Positions 47,611-59,882 of a DNA stretch of 64,000 nucleotides are shown piece by piece. This stretch comes from Spinellus fusiger (taxonomy: Eukaryota > Mucoromycota > Mucoromycetes > Mucorales > Phycomycetaceae): assembly GCA_025094145.1 (NCBI GenBank), contig JALLLS010000075.1, forward strand, positions 107,363 through 171,362, in the 5' to 3' direction. The notes beneath the pieces are model-generated. The model had not been told where the DNA came from. It made no database searches and saw nothing but the letters and a program-made list of their open reading frames with translations. Made by a program: the position numbers and the translations under genes. Position 1 is the first letter of the stretch. Each line of letters begins with the position of its first letter.

Positions 47611-50018
47611 AAATGGTGGTTTTGCTTATTTCATTTGGCGTTTTATAGTTTGGATGAATGAAAACAATTTATTTATAAAGTAGACTAGTCTAGATGGGCT
47701 GTCTTTATAAACATTTGCCAAAGACACTGACAGAGTGTTGAATGGTATTTGAAAGATGGCAGACGAGAGCATTGTTACTGGCTTTGGTTGTTCTGGTTCT
47801 TAAATCTTCCTTAATCTCGAACTGGCTACGTCTTTCTTATTTTGTTCTTTACAATAGCCCCAGAACTGTTCAACAGAACAGAGCTCTGGTGAATAAGGTG
47901 GAGAGTATACACATTGATAACCTCTGTTCTCAATCCTTGTTTTAATTTCATCAGAAGTATAAATGGGCTTACTGTCCATGACCAGATAAAAGTCTTTCAT
48001 TTCAGCAACTTCATCCATATAGTTTATTGTATTAGATACACATATCAACTAATGGCCAGCTATAGTTCCTCTGGGCACTGGATCTTTTGGCTTGGGTATT
48101 TTCTCTTTCTTTCTTTCTTTCTTTCTCTTTTGCGGCCTCCAGCTACCTTGAGTATCTTTGGCTTTTAAGGTACTCTCATGTCTATATTTAAAACCCTTCT
48201 TGCACAAACTGCACCCAAGATTTTGTGTGATTCTGCTTAAGTGGTGGGTGTGGTGACTACACCTGGAGTATTGCGCTCAGAACGTGCATAAGAAGGTCTC
48301 ATTAATATTGAATTCAGCTTCGTCAACAAATACGCTTTTTATTATTACTTTTACTTTTGGAAATAAATACTTACTGTTTTCCATTGAGTGATAATATCAA
48401 AGCAAGGCTGGGTTGTCCTTGAGGCATCTCTCTCTACAGTATATCTTATGCACAAAAAAAAGCACACTTCTCTCAAATCTACCTATACAACCCACTGATA
48501 GATATTTTAAGACTTGGGAATGCTTCACGAAGTCTGATATTCGCTTCTTCAAGTAATGTTGGTGGATTCTTATTATATATAAAAGATCGTGAATGAATCA
48601 TGAATGCTTGAGAAACATCCTTTTTGACTTTTTGTTTTTCTTGCATTAAATTTCATTTAACAGCTCATGTGCGGTACTTTGAGGTACACGGCAGCTTTTG
48701 GAACTGAAAGACCTTTTTTTTTACATGGATAAATCGTTCTGTTTGATCTTGTCCCTTTCTATGCATATAACTATTTGATTGATGTATAGAAACAAATTTT
48801 ATTTCTTCTCTGAGAAGGTCTACGGTTTCTTTCATTGTGTCTACTGATTTTGCATCATTCCATCAAAATCAACGATCACTTCAACGTTATCTATTCAATA
48901 GCTGTTGTTTCCAGATTCATCCCATCATTGCTTTCTCTTGACAATAAACTTTAACAGATGGCCGGTAATAAATATAATCCATAATATATAGGCTTAAAGT
49001 TTTTATTTTCTACTAATGAAAAGTTCAGAAAAATTAAAATTGGTGAGTAGATTTCAGTTTAGTCTTTACCATGTCTATTAAAAAAACACTATAACACACT
49101 ATAGGGCAGTTTCTATAAAGTCTTTAAATCAATGAAACCAATGAGATAAAAACAAACAAACAAAAAAAGACTTTTTTTTTTCTTACTCAACTATTCTCAA
49201 AATATGTCAGACGAATACCACGAAAAATTCAAAGAACTATCAGAGACAAAAAAGTTCCTGAAGTTAAAGTTTGAACAAACACAAAAAAAAAAGAGTATCC
49301 AAATTGCGTGAAGTATGTGAAGATTTAATTTAAACCTTTAATTCTATTTTATACAAAGCAACTGATGAAGTTGACATGAATCTTATAGATATTAGCCCAA
49401 GAATCTCTAAGTATACCTTTTCTTTTTTCTTTTTCTTTTTCTTTTTTTTTAAAGTGATTCAACGCGTTTATCACAGTTTTGAAATAGACCGTTCCTAAGC
49501 AAAAAGGCTCCGAACAAAGAGTCATTAAATAAAAAATCGTAAAGGTACGTATTTCCTAGTTTTCATGATACACCGATTTGATTTTATAATGAATCTATAT
49601 TCTTTGCAAAACAGACCTGTGAAAGACACAATTAATAGATTTGGTTTGACTGGTACCCTTAGTATAAATTTGCTATGTTTGAGGGAAGAAATTAATTTCT
49701 ATGATTCCAAATTCCGATACTTTGCCTAGTGAGTTTTCGCTTGAACTTTGACACGCTGAAATCGCTGATATATCATTATGAGATATAGCCTCAGCAAAGG
49801 CAGTATCATAGACATCTCCATCAGTACACATGACTCTCATAAATTACTTATTGAAGAGGCAAAAATTCAACAGGCTATTCTTGCCAAATTCAAATACGTG
49901 TTATAGAATAACTATTCTGATTCTGAAGCGTCAAAGTATTTCGATAAAGAGTGAAAAAAGGTAATCCACTGCATTGAGTTGTAATATTTTATGCGTGTTA
50001 TTCTAGTGCATTTTTTTA
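47611..50018. repeat. Left arm of giant inverted repeat
   Basis: This is the reverse complement of 50776-53183; positions in the two arms sum to 100794 at every point I checked, with no indel. The outer part (47800-48653, minus strand) carries the Tc1/mariner transposase remnant. The inner part contains a second decayed frame on the plus strand from ATG 49204 (MSDEYHEKFKELSETKKFLK). It continues in pieces to 49970, including HDSHKLLIEEAKIQQAILAK, with frameshifts and stops. That second protein is not recognised. Confidence 0.95.
47800..48653 (-). pseudogene. Mariner-like transposase relic, left-arm copy
   Basis: Exact mirror of the right-arm relic at 52141-52994. It reads on the minus strand to EVAEMKDFYLVMDSKPIYTS (second Asp) and YSPELCSVEQFWGY (Glu), with the same stops and frameshifts as the mirror copy. 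Confidence 0.85.
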
Positions 50019-50775
50019 ATTGAATATATGTAATACTCTTTTATTATATTTTATTTATTTATTTAGAAAAATAAATAAATAATACGGCATCATTTTGGCA
50101 AAAGGTGTATGAAGATTCAATTCCATTACTTGGATAATGAGCAGATTGATTGATTCGATATTTTGGGTGGACAAACCTCTTAACGAAGTGATGAGTTGGT
50201 TCAAATGGAATTTTCCTGCCAATACAAGTTTGGTCTTATCATCATAGTATTATTTTTTGTTAGCTGAGCCAGTCTTCGCAAACTTGCCGTTCAAACTATC
50301 CAACATCTGTATGTTTTCTTCTTCAAGAATTATCCTCAAATCCAACCTCATGACTAGTTCGTTCCTCGTACATATTTCAGTAGGGGTGAGACTATCTCTG
50401 AAAAATGTAGCTAGTATCTTCCATGTTTTTGGTCATTTTCTTTTCTTTAATGGATCTGCCTCTGAAAAAATATTATGTTTAGTAAAAAAAATGTTTCAAA
50501 TAATTGGCTCCAGAACTTAATGATAATAGACTGTTCGGAGCATTTCTTCAATTAATTGTCTGAAAGAATGAATTGCTTGTTGGCATGTTGATTTAGACTA
50601 GAAATAATGATATGGAGAACTTTGTGAAACTTTCAAGACTATTGCTTGATTAAATTTACACCTTTATGTAAATTTCAATGTTGTCTGCAGTGAAAGAGGC
50701 TTGCAATAGCAACAAGACGCAAAGGGCATTGGTAGCATCAAAGTTATTAATCTTTTTTTTTTTAAATAAAAAAAA
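50019..50775 (-). other. Loop of the giant inverted repeat
   Basis: This 757-bp single-copy segment lies between the arms. The minus strand reads as decayed coding sequence: after a TGA comes WKILATFFRDSLTPTEI, then LRIILEEENIQMLDSLNGKF. After another stop follows VLAGKFHLNQLITSLRGLST. The plus-strand frame at 50257-50520 is probably its shadow. The family was not recognised. A/T runs abut both arm junctions. Confidence 0.5.
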
Positions 50776-53183
50776 TAAAAAAATGCACTAGAATAACACG
50801 CATAAAATATTACAACTCAATGCAGTGGATTACCTTTTTTCACTCTTTATCGAAATACTTTGACGCTTCAGAATCAGAATAGTTATTCTATAACACGTAT
50901 TTGAATTTGGCAAGAATAGCCTGTTGAATTTTTGCCTCTTCAATAAGTAATTTATGAGAGTCATGTGTACTGATGGAGATGTCTATGATACTGCCTTTGC
51001 TGAGGCTATATCTCATAATGATATATCAGCGATTTCAGCGTGTCAAAGTTCAAGCGAAAACTCACTAGGCAAAGTATCGGAATTTGGAATCATAGAAATT
51101 AATTTCTTCCCTCAAACATAGCAAATTTATACTAAGGGTACCAGTCAAACCAAATCTATTAATTGTGTCTTTCACAGGTCTGTTTTGCAAAGAATATAGA
51201 TTCATTATAAAATCAAATCGGTGTATCATGAAAACTAGGAAATACGTACCTTTACGATTTTTTATTTAATGACTCTTTGTTCGGAGCCTTTTTGCTTAGG
51301 AACGGTCTATTTCAAAACTGTGATAAACGCGTTGAATCACTTTAAAAAAAAAGAAAAAGAAAAAGAAAAAAGAAAAGGTATACTTAGAGATTCTTGGGCT
51401 AATATCTATAAGATTCATGTCAACTTCATCAGTTGCTTTGTATAAAATAGAATTAAAGGTTTAAATTAAATCTTCACATACTTCACGCAATTTGGATACT
51501 CTTTTTTTTTTGTGTTTGTTCAAACTTTAACTTCAGGAACTTTTTTGTCTCTGATAGTTCTTTGAATTTTTCGTGGTATTCGTCTGACATATTTTGAGAA
51601 TAGTTGAGTAAGAAAAAAAAAAGTCTTTTTTTGTTTGTTTGTTTTTATCTCATTGGTTTCATTGATTTAAAGACTTTATAGAAACTGCCCTATAGTGTGT
51701 TATAGTGTTTTTTTAATAGACATGGTAAAGACTAAACTGAAATCTACTCACCAATTTTAATTTTTCTGAACTTTTCATTAGTAGAAAATAAAAACTTTAA
51801 GCCTATATATTATGGATTATATTTATTACCGGCCATCTGTTAAAGTTTATTGTCAAGAGAAAGCAATGATGGGATGAATCTGGAAACAACAGCTATTGAA
51901 TAGATAACGTTGAAGTGATCGTTGATTTTGATGGAATGATGCAAAATCAGTAGACACAATGAAAGAAACCGTAGACCTTCTCAGAGAAGAAATAAAATTT
52001 GTTTCTATACATCAATCAAATAGTTATATGCATAGAAAGGGACAAGATCAAACAGAACGATTTATCCATGTAAAAAAAAAGGTCTTTCAGTTCCAAAAGC
52101 TGCCGTGTACCTCAAAGTACCGCACATGAGCTGTTAAATGAAATTTAATGCAAGAAAAACAAAAAGTCAAAAAGGATGTTTCTCAAGCATTCATGATTCA
52201 TTCACGATCTTTTATATATAATAAGAATCCACCAACATTACTTGAAGAAGCGAATATCAGACTTCGTGAAGCATTCCCAAGTCTTAAAATATCTATCAGT
52301 GGGTTGTATAGGTAGATTTGAGAGAAGTGTGCTTTTTTTTGTGCATAAGATATACTGTAGAGAGAGATGCCTCAAGGACAACCCAGCCTTGCTTTGATAT
52401 TATCACTCAATGGAAAACAGTAAGTATTTATTTCCAAAAGTAAAAGTAATAATAAAAAGCGTATTTGTTGACGAAGCTGAATTCAATATTAATGAGACCT
52501 TCTTATGCACGTTCTGAGCGCAATACTCCAGGTGTAGTCACCACACCCACCACTTAAGCAGAATCACACAAAATCTTGGGTGCAGTTTGTGCAAGAAGGG
52601 TTTTAAATATAGACATGAGAGTACCTTAAAAGCCAAAGATACTCAAGGTAGCTGGAGGCCGCAAAAGAGAAAGAAAGAAAGAAAGAAAGAGAAAATACCC
52701 AAGCCAAAAGATCCAGTGCCCAGAGGAACTATAGCTGGCCATTAGTTGATATGTGTATCTAATACAATAAACTATATGGATGAAGTTGCTGAAATGAAAG
52801 ACTTTTATCTGGTCATGGACAGTAAGCCCATTTATACTTCTGATGAAATTAAAACAAGGATTGAGAACAGAGGTTATCAATGTGTATACTCTCCACCTTA
52901 TTCACCAGAGCTCTGTTCTGTTGAACAGTTCTGGGGCTATTGTAAAGAACAAAATAAGAAAGACGTAGCCAGTTCGAGATTAAGGAAGATTTAAGAACCA
53001 GAACAACCAAAGCCAGTAACAATGCTCTCGTCTGCCATCTTTCAAATACCATTCAACACTCTGTCAGTGTCTTTGGCAAATGTTTATAAAGACAGCCCAT
53101 CTAGACTAGTCTACTTTATAAATAAATTGTTTTCATTCATCCAAACTATAAAACGCCAAATGAAATAAGCAAAACCACCATTT
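50776..53183. repeat. Right arm of giant inverted repeat
   Basis: A 2408-bp arm, exact reverse complement of 47611-50018 as far as I could check by eye. It ends in AAAACCACCATTT, followed by GGTACCGTTAGCACC, which also has an inverted match left of the other arm. The arm sits between the cyclin gene and the CDP-alcohol phosphotransferase gene. Confidence 0.95.
52141..52994 (+). pseudogene. Mariner/Tc1-like transposase relic, right-arm copy
   Basis: Pieces in order are a KVKKDVSQAFMIHSRSF-like helix, LLEEANIRLREAFPSLKIS, FDIITQWKT, a VFVDEAEFN-like block (first Asp), YARSERNTPGVVTTPT, DFYLVMDSKPIYTS (second Asp) and SPELCSVEQFWG (Glu). The last frame (52746-52994) is open. Thirty-four residues separate the second Asp from the Glu, the DD34E spacing of Tc1-type enzymes. 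Stops around 52310-52560 make it non-functional. It resembles the relic at 8.7-9.15 kb. Confidence 0.85.
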
Positions 53184-53419
53184 GGTACCGTTAGCACCAT
53201 CTTCCTTTCAATACACTGGCTGGAACACTGTAGTATTCAAGTCATAGTCATAGTTACATGAGGCCTCTTTGCTCTAATAACACGTGATCTCGCAATAGGA
53301 GGAGGACATTTATCACGTCTTCTTTGTGTAACCGTAAACCCTTTGAACAACAATCATGACCCTCTTACTGTGACTTTTGTTTTGCTGTCAACAACAACAC
53401 TACCACAAGTGGATGCATT

Positions 53420-54765
53420 ATGGATTTCCTTACAGAACAGCAATTGGCCAACCTAAAGCTGTATAAATATGCAGCCATAGATCGCTCATTCACCACCAAG
53501 TATATTCTCAGACACTATTGGGATGCAGTCATTCGCCTGTTTCCTTTGTGGATAGCGTACGTATTTATCAATACCCCATCTCACAGTGTAGCCCCAACTT
53601 GATTACATTGATTGGGCTGTTGTTTATGATCACCAATGTTCTCCTGACTGCGCTCTTCAACCCAGCTATGGATTCCACAGGTCCTCGGTGGATCTATTTT
53701 AGTTATGCACTGGGTCTGTGGTTGTACTCTACGTTTGATAATGTGGATGGACGTCAAGCAAGACGCACAAAAACATCCAGTCCGTTGGGAGAATTGTTTG
53801 ATCATGGCTGTGATGCTCTCAACTGCTCATTTGCCACGGTAACTCAGGCAGCAGGACTTGCACTTGGTCATTCTACAGAGGCAGTTGCTCTCTATGTTAT
53901 TGCCATGACTGGATTCTATCTATCGACTGCAGAAGAATACCATACAGGCGTTCTTTATCTTGGGTACATTAATGCCCCCACAGAAGGAGTCATTCTTTCA
54001 TGTTGTATTTTTATCATCTCGGGTGTCTATGGTATTCATGTGGAGTGTGGAGTGCACTTTTTGTTCTGCTCATTCATTACTCTAATATAGGCTCGGGTGT
54101 ATGGGAGACTCATTTGAGTGAAGTGGTGCCTGCCTTGGGTTGGGTGGATCTCTCCATTGCCCAAGGCCTAGTAGCTATTATTGGTGTACTGCTTGTATTA
54201 ACACATCTACCCATGTGGTAAGTCGCTGTTCTTGTGGTTTATTATTCACAGTGATAGTTTCTATACTATGGCCAAGGCTTGTGCTGCTCATAATAAGCCA
54301 TTTGTACGTACTATGGTCAGGGAAAACACCTCTATAGTCCTGTATACACTGGCAGTTGTGTTTTGGCTCACAAGCCCCTACTCTTCTCTCCTTCAACAAC
54401 AACACTTTATCTTGTTTGCTATCACTATTGGTATTGTGTTTGGACGCATGGCTTCCAAGGTGATCCTTGCCCACCTCACAAAATCGCCCTTTCCTACCAA
54501 CACTGTTCTCCTTCTCCCTCTGTACCTGGGCTGTGTTGTTGTGAACTTGCCTCGTTTCTCCATGTAAGTCCTTTAATGTCCTTGTGGTATATTAAACACC
54601 ATTAGCCCTGTTTTCTTGACACCTTCAAGTGAATATCTGTATGTGGTGGTCTACTTCCTAGTGTCGCTGGTGGTCTATTTGCGTTGGGCTGTTATTGTCA
54701 TTGACAGTTTTTGTACTCATCTTGGGATTCGGTGTTTAGTGATCCCCACTGTCAAAGCACAGTAA
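53420..54765 (+). CDS. CDP-alcohol phosphotransferase (choline/ethanolamine phosphotransferase)
   Basis: Last step of the Kennedy pathway, joining CDP-choline or CDP-ethanolamine to diacylglycerol in ER/Golgi membranes. Five exons (53420-53556, 53592-54031, 54091-54217, 54252-54563, 54606-54765) give 391 aa, the usual length for Cpt1/Ept1. The catalytic signature DGxxARx8Gx3Dx3D is complete: DNVDGRQARRTKTSSPLGE followed by LFDHGCD, near residues 107-130. Multiple hydrophobic segments fit seven to ten membrane helices. Choline versus ethanolamine preference cannot be told from sequence. Two introns are only 35 and 34 bp, near the lower limit for splicing, yet both are needed to restore the conserved frame. 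Confidence 0.94.
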
Positions 54766-54965
54766 AGAAATGGCTTAGCTTAAGTATGACATCACTCCAC
54801 CCCTGACGATGACTTGTAGAAATGTATTGCAAAATAAAATTCAGCTGCCGCACAGGCCTCAAAGTAGACAAAAGAAAAAATCCTAAATTTCATTTTCCCT
54901 CTTCACACTACACATTGTAAGTAAAACGAAGCTTAATGAACCCTTCATTAACAAGAAGATAGCCA

Positions 54966-55914
54966 ATGGCTTTTAGATTATTGACCAAGGGCGCTGCTGG
55001 TAAGTGAAAGTGTGGCGTGCTTTTCTGACATGGTAGCTGCCATGACCCGTCCTATTGTCAGTGCACCCAGAACCCTCAGTGTTGCGTAAGTAGAGTGAAT
55101 AGGGAAAAGGAAAAAAGGGAAGTGACTAAAGCAGGCATTATTAGTGTGCGTGGCTACTCTGCTCCCAAAGAAGGTAGGCTAGTAATAATCCATAGTGAAT
55201 AAACGAGCTAAACCTATAAACTTAGTGGACCCCCAGACAAAGGCCAACAGCATCATCGACTGTTTGCCTGGAAACTCATTGGTTTCCAAGACTGGATTTG
55301 TTACTCTTACTGGTGGTGCTGCCACCTTCTTCATTTCAAAGGAGATCTATGTATTGAACGAAGAAACATTGGTGTTGGTGGCCTCCCTGGGTCTTCTTGG
55401 CGTATTGCTGAAGTACTTGCGTGATCCCTTTACTACCATGGCCAATGACCACATCAACGTAAGTACAAGATCCCACTGTAGACGCTAACAGGCATTTCTA
55501 GCGTATCAAAAATGTCTTGGTACAGGCTCGTGAAGACCATAAGTCTGCTGTGAACGAACGCATCCAGGAAGTCGGTCAAATGAAGGATTTGGTAGATGTC
55601 ACCAAGTCTCTCTTTGAGTTGTCTCGCGAGACTGTTCAGTTGGAGGCTGAGGCCTTCCGTTTGAAGCAGCAGGTGGCTGTTGCTCATGAAGTCAAGGCTA
55701 CTCTTGACTCATGGGTGCGTCATGAATCCAATGTCCGTGATCGTGAACAAAAACAATTGGCCACTTACTTGATGAACAAGATCCAAAAGGACTTGCAGGA
55801 TCCCAAGGTGCAGCAGCAGATCTTGGATCAGGCCATCTTGGATGTTCAGAGTAAGTGCTAATGACCAATGAAGATGACTAACTTGTATGTTTAGAGCTTG
55901 CCAAGAGTGCTTAG
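54966..55914 (+). CDS. atp4: Mitochondrial F1Fo ATP synthase subunit 4 (subunit b)
   Basis: Peripheral-stalk subunit anchoring F1 to the membrane Fo part. Six exons (54966-54999, 55037-55085, 55145-55173, 55226-55458, 55502-55850, 55895-55914) give 237 aa. A basic presequence (MAFRLLTKGAAAAMTRPIVS) precedes the mature part starting near VRGYSAPKE. Then come KANSIIDCLPGNSLVSKTG, hydrophobic segments (FVTLTGGAATFFIS and LVLVASLGLLGVLL), KYLRDPF and a long charged helix to LDVQKLAKSA. All are in the order of fungal Atp4. Start and stop exons are tiny (34 and 20 nt) and introns 37-59 bp, so a simple ORF search misses both ends. Confidence 0.95.
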
Positions 55915-57804
55915 ATACTGAAAATAAACACATAATTCACACCTGTGAGTTGTACCTTTTGTCATTAGATTTTTTGATGGATAGTGTTCAGTGAGTATAT
56001 TGTAGCAGGAAACATTCTTGGGTGGGTAATGAAAAAGAAAAGCCATTGTGTTTGTCTGTTAGAACAAATTATAGTCAGCAAGAATGGGGTTTAAGTGTAC
56101 TTTAGGAATGAATAAGAGAGAGAGAGCGAGAGAGGGAGTACATTGTAAGACATTAACAATGGCAATGTAAATGAAAAGCATCATACTATAGACAATTGCT
56201 TTGTTTTATTGTAGTCTATTAAGAATATAGTATTGTGTAGTCTGAAATCAGTTATACAGTGACCAGCATCAGCGATATTCTCTATTGATAGACTGTTTAA
56301 AATCAGAACCATGGTGAAGCTACTTCTAATTAATTATTTTTAGCTATAGTGGTTTATCTTAATGAAACATAACTGTTGGAGTGCACAATTGACTGTTTAT
56401 CTGTTAAATCAAGTAAAAGAAATAGTATATACTTTTTATAAAGTATAGGCTTATACTTCAGACCAACATAGAGCACTAACCTCGATCACATGTCAGCTAT
56501 TTTGTAAATATTAAATCTTCAACTATAAGATATATGTCATTCTAGAGCAATAGATGTAAACTAAGTATGTTTTATAAGGGCACAACATTGTATCTATCAA
56601 ACTCGTATATGTAAGTGTTCCTTAATTTTTAGATTCTCAAAAAGGACAGGCAAAGAAATTAGACTAACAGATCTTATGGAGAGTCTCGAGAAAAAACCCA
56701 CTGCCACTGAATAACCTGAGAAATGGAAATAATCTTTAATCCTTCTGTCTCAAAAACATACCATTTTTATAATGACAACAATAAACCTTTAATAAATAAA
56801 TAAATAAATAACTGTTTTTTTATTATTATTAATCATCTTAACACTATTGAATCAATGTTTATTGATGAATAAAATGATGTCTATTAAACTAATTTAACTT
56901 TTGCTTTCTGAGGATTTCCGGATTTCAGACCCAGTTTAATCTTCTTAGAGTGTCTACAGTAAAGATAGCTCTATCCATAAGTCTTTAGTATTTATGTCTT
57001 ATTTTAAAGGTGCATTATCTTAATAAATTAAGATCATTTATCAATTAGACATCAAAAGTGATCAATAAGATTGAAATATAAATTTATCGGTTCAAAAGAT
57101 TAGACAACATTCTTCTGAATTCGATGGTCTTGTCTTTAGGTACATCTTGAGTATTATAAGCTTCTTATGATCCTTATAAATTTGGAAGATATATTTTTAT
57201 TAATTCTTTTACTGTCTTGATAAATATATTTTTGATACTTTTATCATAGAGTCCTGTATGTTTTTTTTTATTGATTGACTGTTTGTATTCTCATGGATCA
57301 CTTGTCTACCCCTCTTTTCAATAGTCCAAGAATCTTCATAAATAGATATACTGTAAATAATGCTTCTCTCATAGTACTACTTGATTATATTACCTATAGT
57401 AAAATAATCCATGTTCAAAACACATCCAATATTAGCATTGAACTTACTTAAAAGTCATTTTTAAGAGAATAAATAACGGAGAAGACTTTGAGATGGGTAC
57501 TGTCATTCATCACAGTGTTGCCGTTTTTCTTCAATATATATGTAAAGTATGGGCTGGTGTAGATTAGAAAAATATAAAATATAAAAGGCAATAATGAATA
57601 ATAAAATGTATAGTTAGAGACTTATTCCATGAAATATCACAAAAGAAGTTTAAACATGGAAATGTGTCAGTGAAGTCATTTTAGTATACTTAATATCTTA
57701 TAACTCATGACACTTAATATTATTTCATATAACTTGTTTTATTTTTTTATTTTTTAAAAAAAAAACAAGATAATTTACATTTGATTCATCTATCATAATG
57801 AATA
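55915..57804. other. AT-rich gene-free stretch
   Basis: No gene or element is recognised. An AGAGAGAGAGCGAGAGAG purine run lies near 56118 and an (AATA)n run near 56792-56812. Poly-T/A runs at about 57738-57768 lie just before the Fanzor copy 2 boundary. Confidence 0.45.
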
Positions 57805-57897
57805 CTAAACATTATAATGTCTTTTGCATAAGAAAATCCAATAAGACACATTTAATCAATTTTTAGATAGTCTACCTGTATCATGGGTTTCCATCAG

Positions 57898-59493
57898 TTA
57901 TTCAACCAAGGCTCCAGCGATAACTGAGGAAGAGAAGGATGGAAATGAACTAGAAGACTTGGACCTTTTATTGGTTCTAAGTGTATTATTTGCGTCATAA
58001 TTCCCTTTGTTATATCTACAGAAAAACTATGGGTGAGTGCCGTTTTCCATTAGAGACAATAGAATATGTCTAGAGTTTAATGTAGCAGTAACATTACGGT
58101 TCTAAAACCTCAATGTCTTGTCTTTCATACAATTTTAGTTTGAACACCTTTGATTTTAAATTGACGACGTGATCTCAAAGATCAAACCTTTTGCACATAT
58201 AGCTCTTGTTTTTTAATGTGATAGTTGAGTATCTTGGTATATATCTTAATTTGAGAGGAGTTGAATCCTTTAAAAAGTGGGAAGCAACTAAAAGATTTGT
58301 TTTCATTCTCTTCGCATAGTTGGACCTGCTTAGCAGATGTGTGCATGTGCTTGGTTGGATTGGCTTTAAAATCATAATAGATAGAGTTTTTTTTAAAGCA
58401 GATCTACAGTCACACAAAATTAGAGAGTACGACCCCATAATCTATACATTTTTAAACATGATTCTTCTTCTTTTTACCACAGAATCACATTCCATTAAGC
58501 AATCTCAAATTTAAAACGCAGAATCCTCAACTAGAAACTCAAGAGTTTATGATAAGCTTGAAGAAAGAGAGTAATAGGGTGTTTATTGGCTTGAAAAAGA
58601 AAATTACTCCATGGGTACCATTTCAAAGGTCATTGGCATTAGCAAGACTACTGTCCAAAAGATCATTAGTAGAATCAAGACTACTAGTACACCTCTACCA
58701 AGATCTAGTTTTGGTGCACCAAAAAAACTAAACGAGAGAGATCTCAGACGACTTGAGATGATTCTAAGAAGCAACACATTTGCCTCCTATAACTACATAA
58801 ATTTAGAACTCATTGAACATCTCTGGAGCTATCTTGATAAGCTTATCGATAACAAGAGGGCTGGTATCAAAAATATTGATGAGCTCAAGATAACTTTAGA
58901 AGAAACTTAGGGAGATATCCACGTTGATCTTATCGAACGTTTGGTTGGCTCAATGAAGGATCGCTGCCAGGCAGTTATTGATGCCAAAGGTGGCCCAGAA
59001 AAATATTAAATAAAAACTTTTTTATATACATTACTATAAAAAAATATGTTAAACCAACTTTGTGTTGAATTTGAAGTCATTAGTATGTGTTTTGAGGTCG
59101 TAACATTTTTATCCGTGAAGCATGTTTTTTTTCAGGATTTCAAAAAAATGAAAATCGTATACTTTCCAATTTTGTGACTATATAGCTTGGAAGATACCAG
59201 GATAAAAGGTCTTGTACTTAGCTAATGGTCTTCTTGTTCAAGAAACCTATGAGTGCACTGGGAATAGTTTTTGTCGAGATATCTACTTGTCTTAAAATAT
59301 CTCGATCTCCAGCTAGTATCATGTAAATATGCCTTGATTGTCATTGTTCTGGTAGGATTGACACCCAATGAACTTGCTATAGGCTCTTCACTAGTCTCCT
59401 ATAAAAATCAAATACATTTAAGAACACTATGTTGATTCTATAAGCATGTCGTATATCTTTTACTTCATTTTTATCTTGTTGACTGTGTAGCAT
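57898..59493 (-). pseudogene. Fanzor copy 2, deleted and interrupted
   Basis: Second member of the Fanzor family at 16.3-18.6 kb. The start (MLHSQQDKNE, ATG 59493), intron 1 and following coding sequence are similar to copy 1. Two internal deletions are visible. One, at about 58138-58150, joins the zinc-finger exon (TGTTCAAA side) to sequence equivalent to 17540 in copy 1, across a shared TTTGAACA(C/T)CT word. The other, at about 59285, removes roughly 500 bp of the N-terminal half. A Tc1-like element is inserted at 58407-59180. The C-terminal RuvC-III region is present but altered. The in-frame TAA seen in copy 1 is also here. Clearly dead. Confidence 0.85.
58407..59180 (+). mobile_element. 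Tc1-like element (family C, copy 2) inside Fanzor copy 2
   Basis: Ends are CAGTCACACAAAATT (left) and the inverse of TAGTCACAAAATTGG (right), flanked by TA (58405-58406 and 59181-59182). Removing it rejoins GATC-TA-TAGCTTGGAAG, matching the uninterrupted Fanzor copy 1. Inside is a shortened transposase: the HTH part (MGTISKVIGISKTTVQKIIS, from 58611) fuses directly to the Glu block region (LIEHLWSYLDKL). The middle, with both Asp blocks, is lost. The 3' end is like that of 21622-22055. Confidence 0.9.
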
Positions 59494-59882
59494 TTTTGGT
59501 TCAGAGGAAATGAATAGTTTTTTTTTAAAAAAAAATTAGTAACATTAAATACTATAGGATATCATTTATCATCCATTGATATAATATTGTTGTTAGTGGC
59601 TTCTTGGGTTCAAAGGTATTTGGTTAGTTAACGTAAGACCAACTCTGCCCTTTTTTATTCAACTTGTTTTTTATTCTTTTATATTTCTACTTTACTCTAA
59701 TTATTACTTCAAATAGAAGAGCTTGGAGAAAATCAACACTAATACAGGCTATTGTACTTTAATAATATCTCTATAAGATTTACCAATTGTATCAAATATA
59801 CTACAGCCTATCCTATATGCTTCATCCCAAATCATTGATTTTTTAGCTGTATTTTAAGAACTGTTAATTGATAACTTATAGT

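Noticed and set aside
50257..50520. Plus-strand 87-codon frame in the palindrome loop
   Set aside because: The opposite strand has more protein-like composition over the same bases, so this is probably a shadow.
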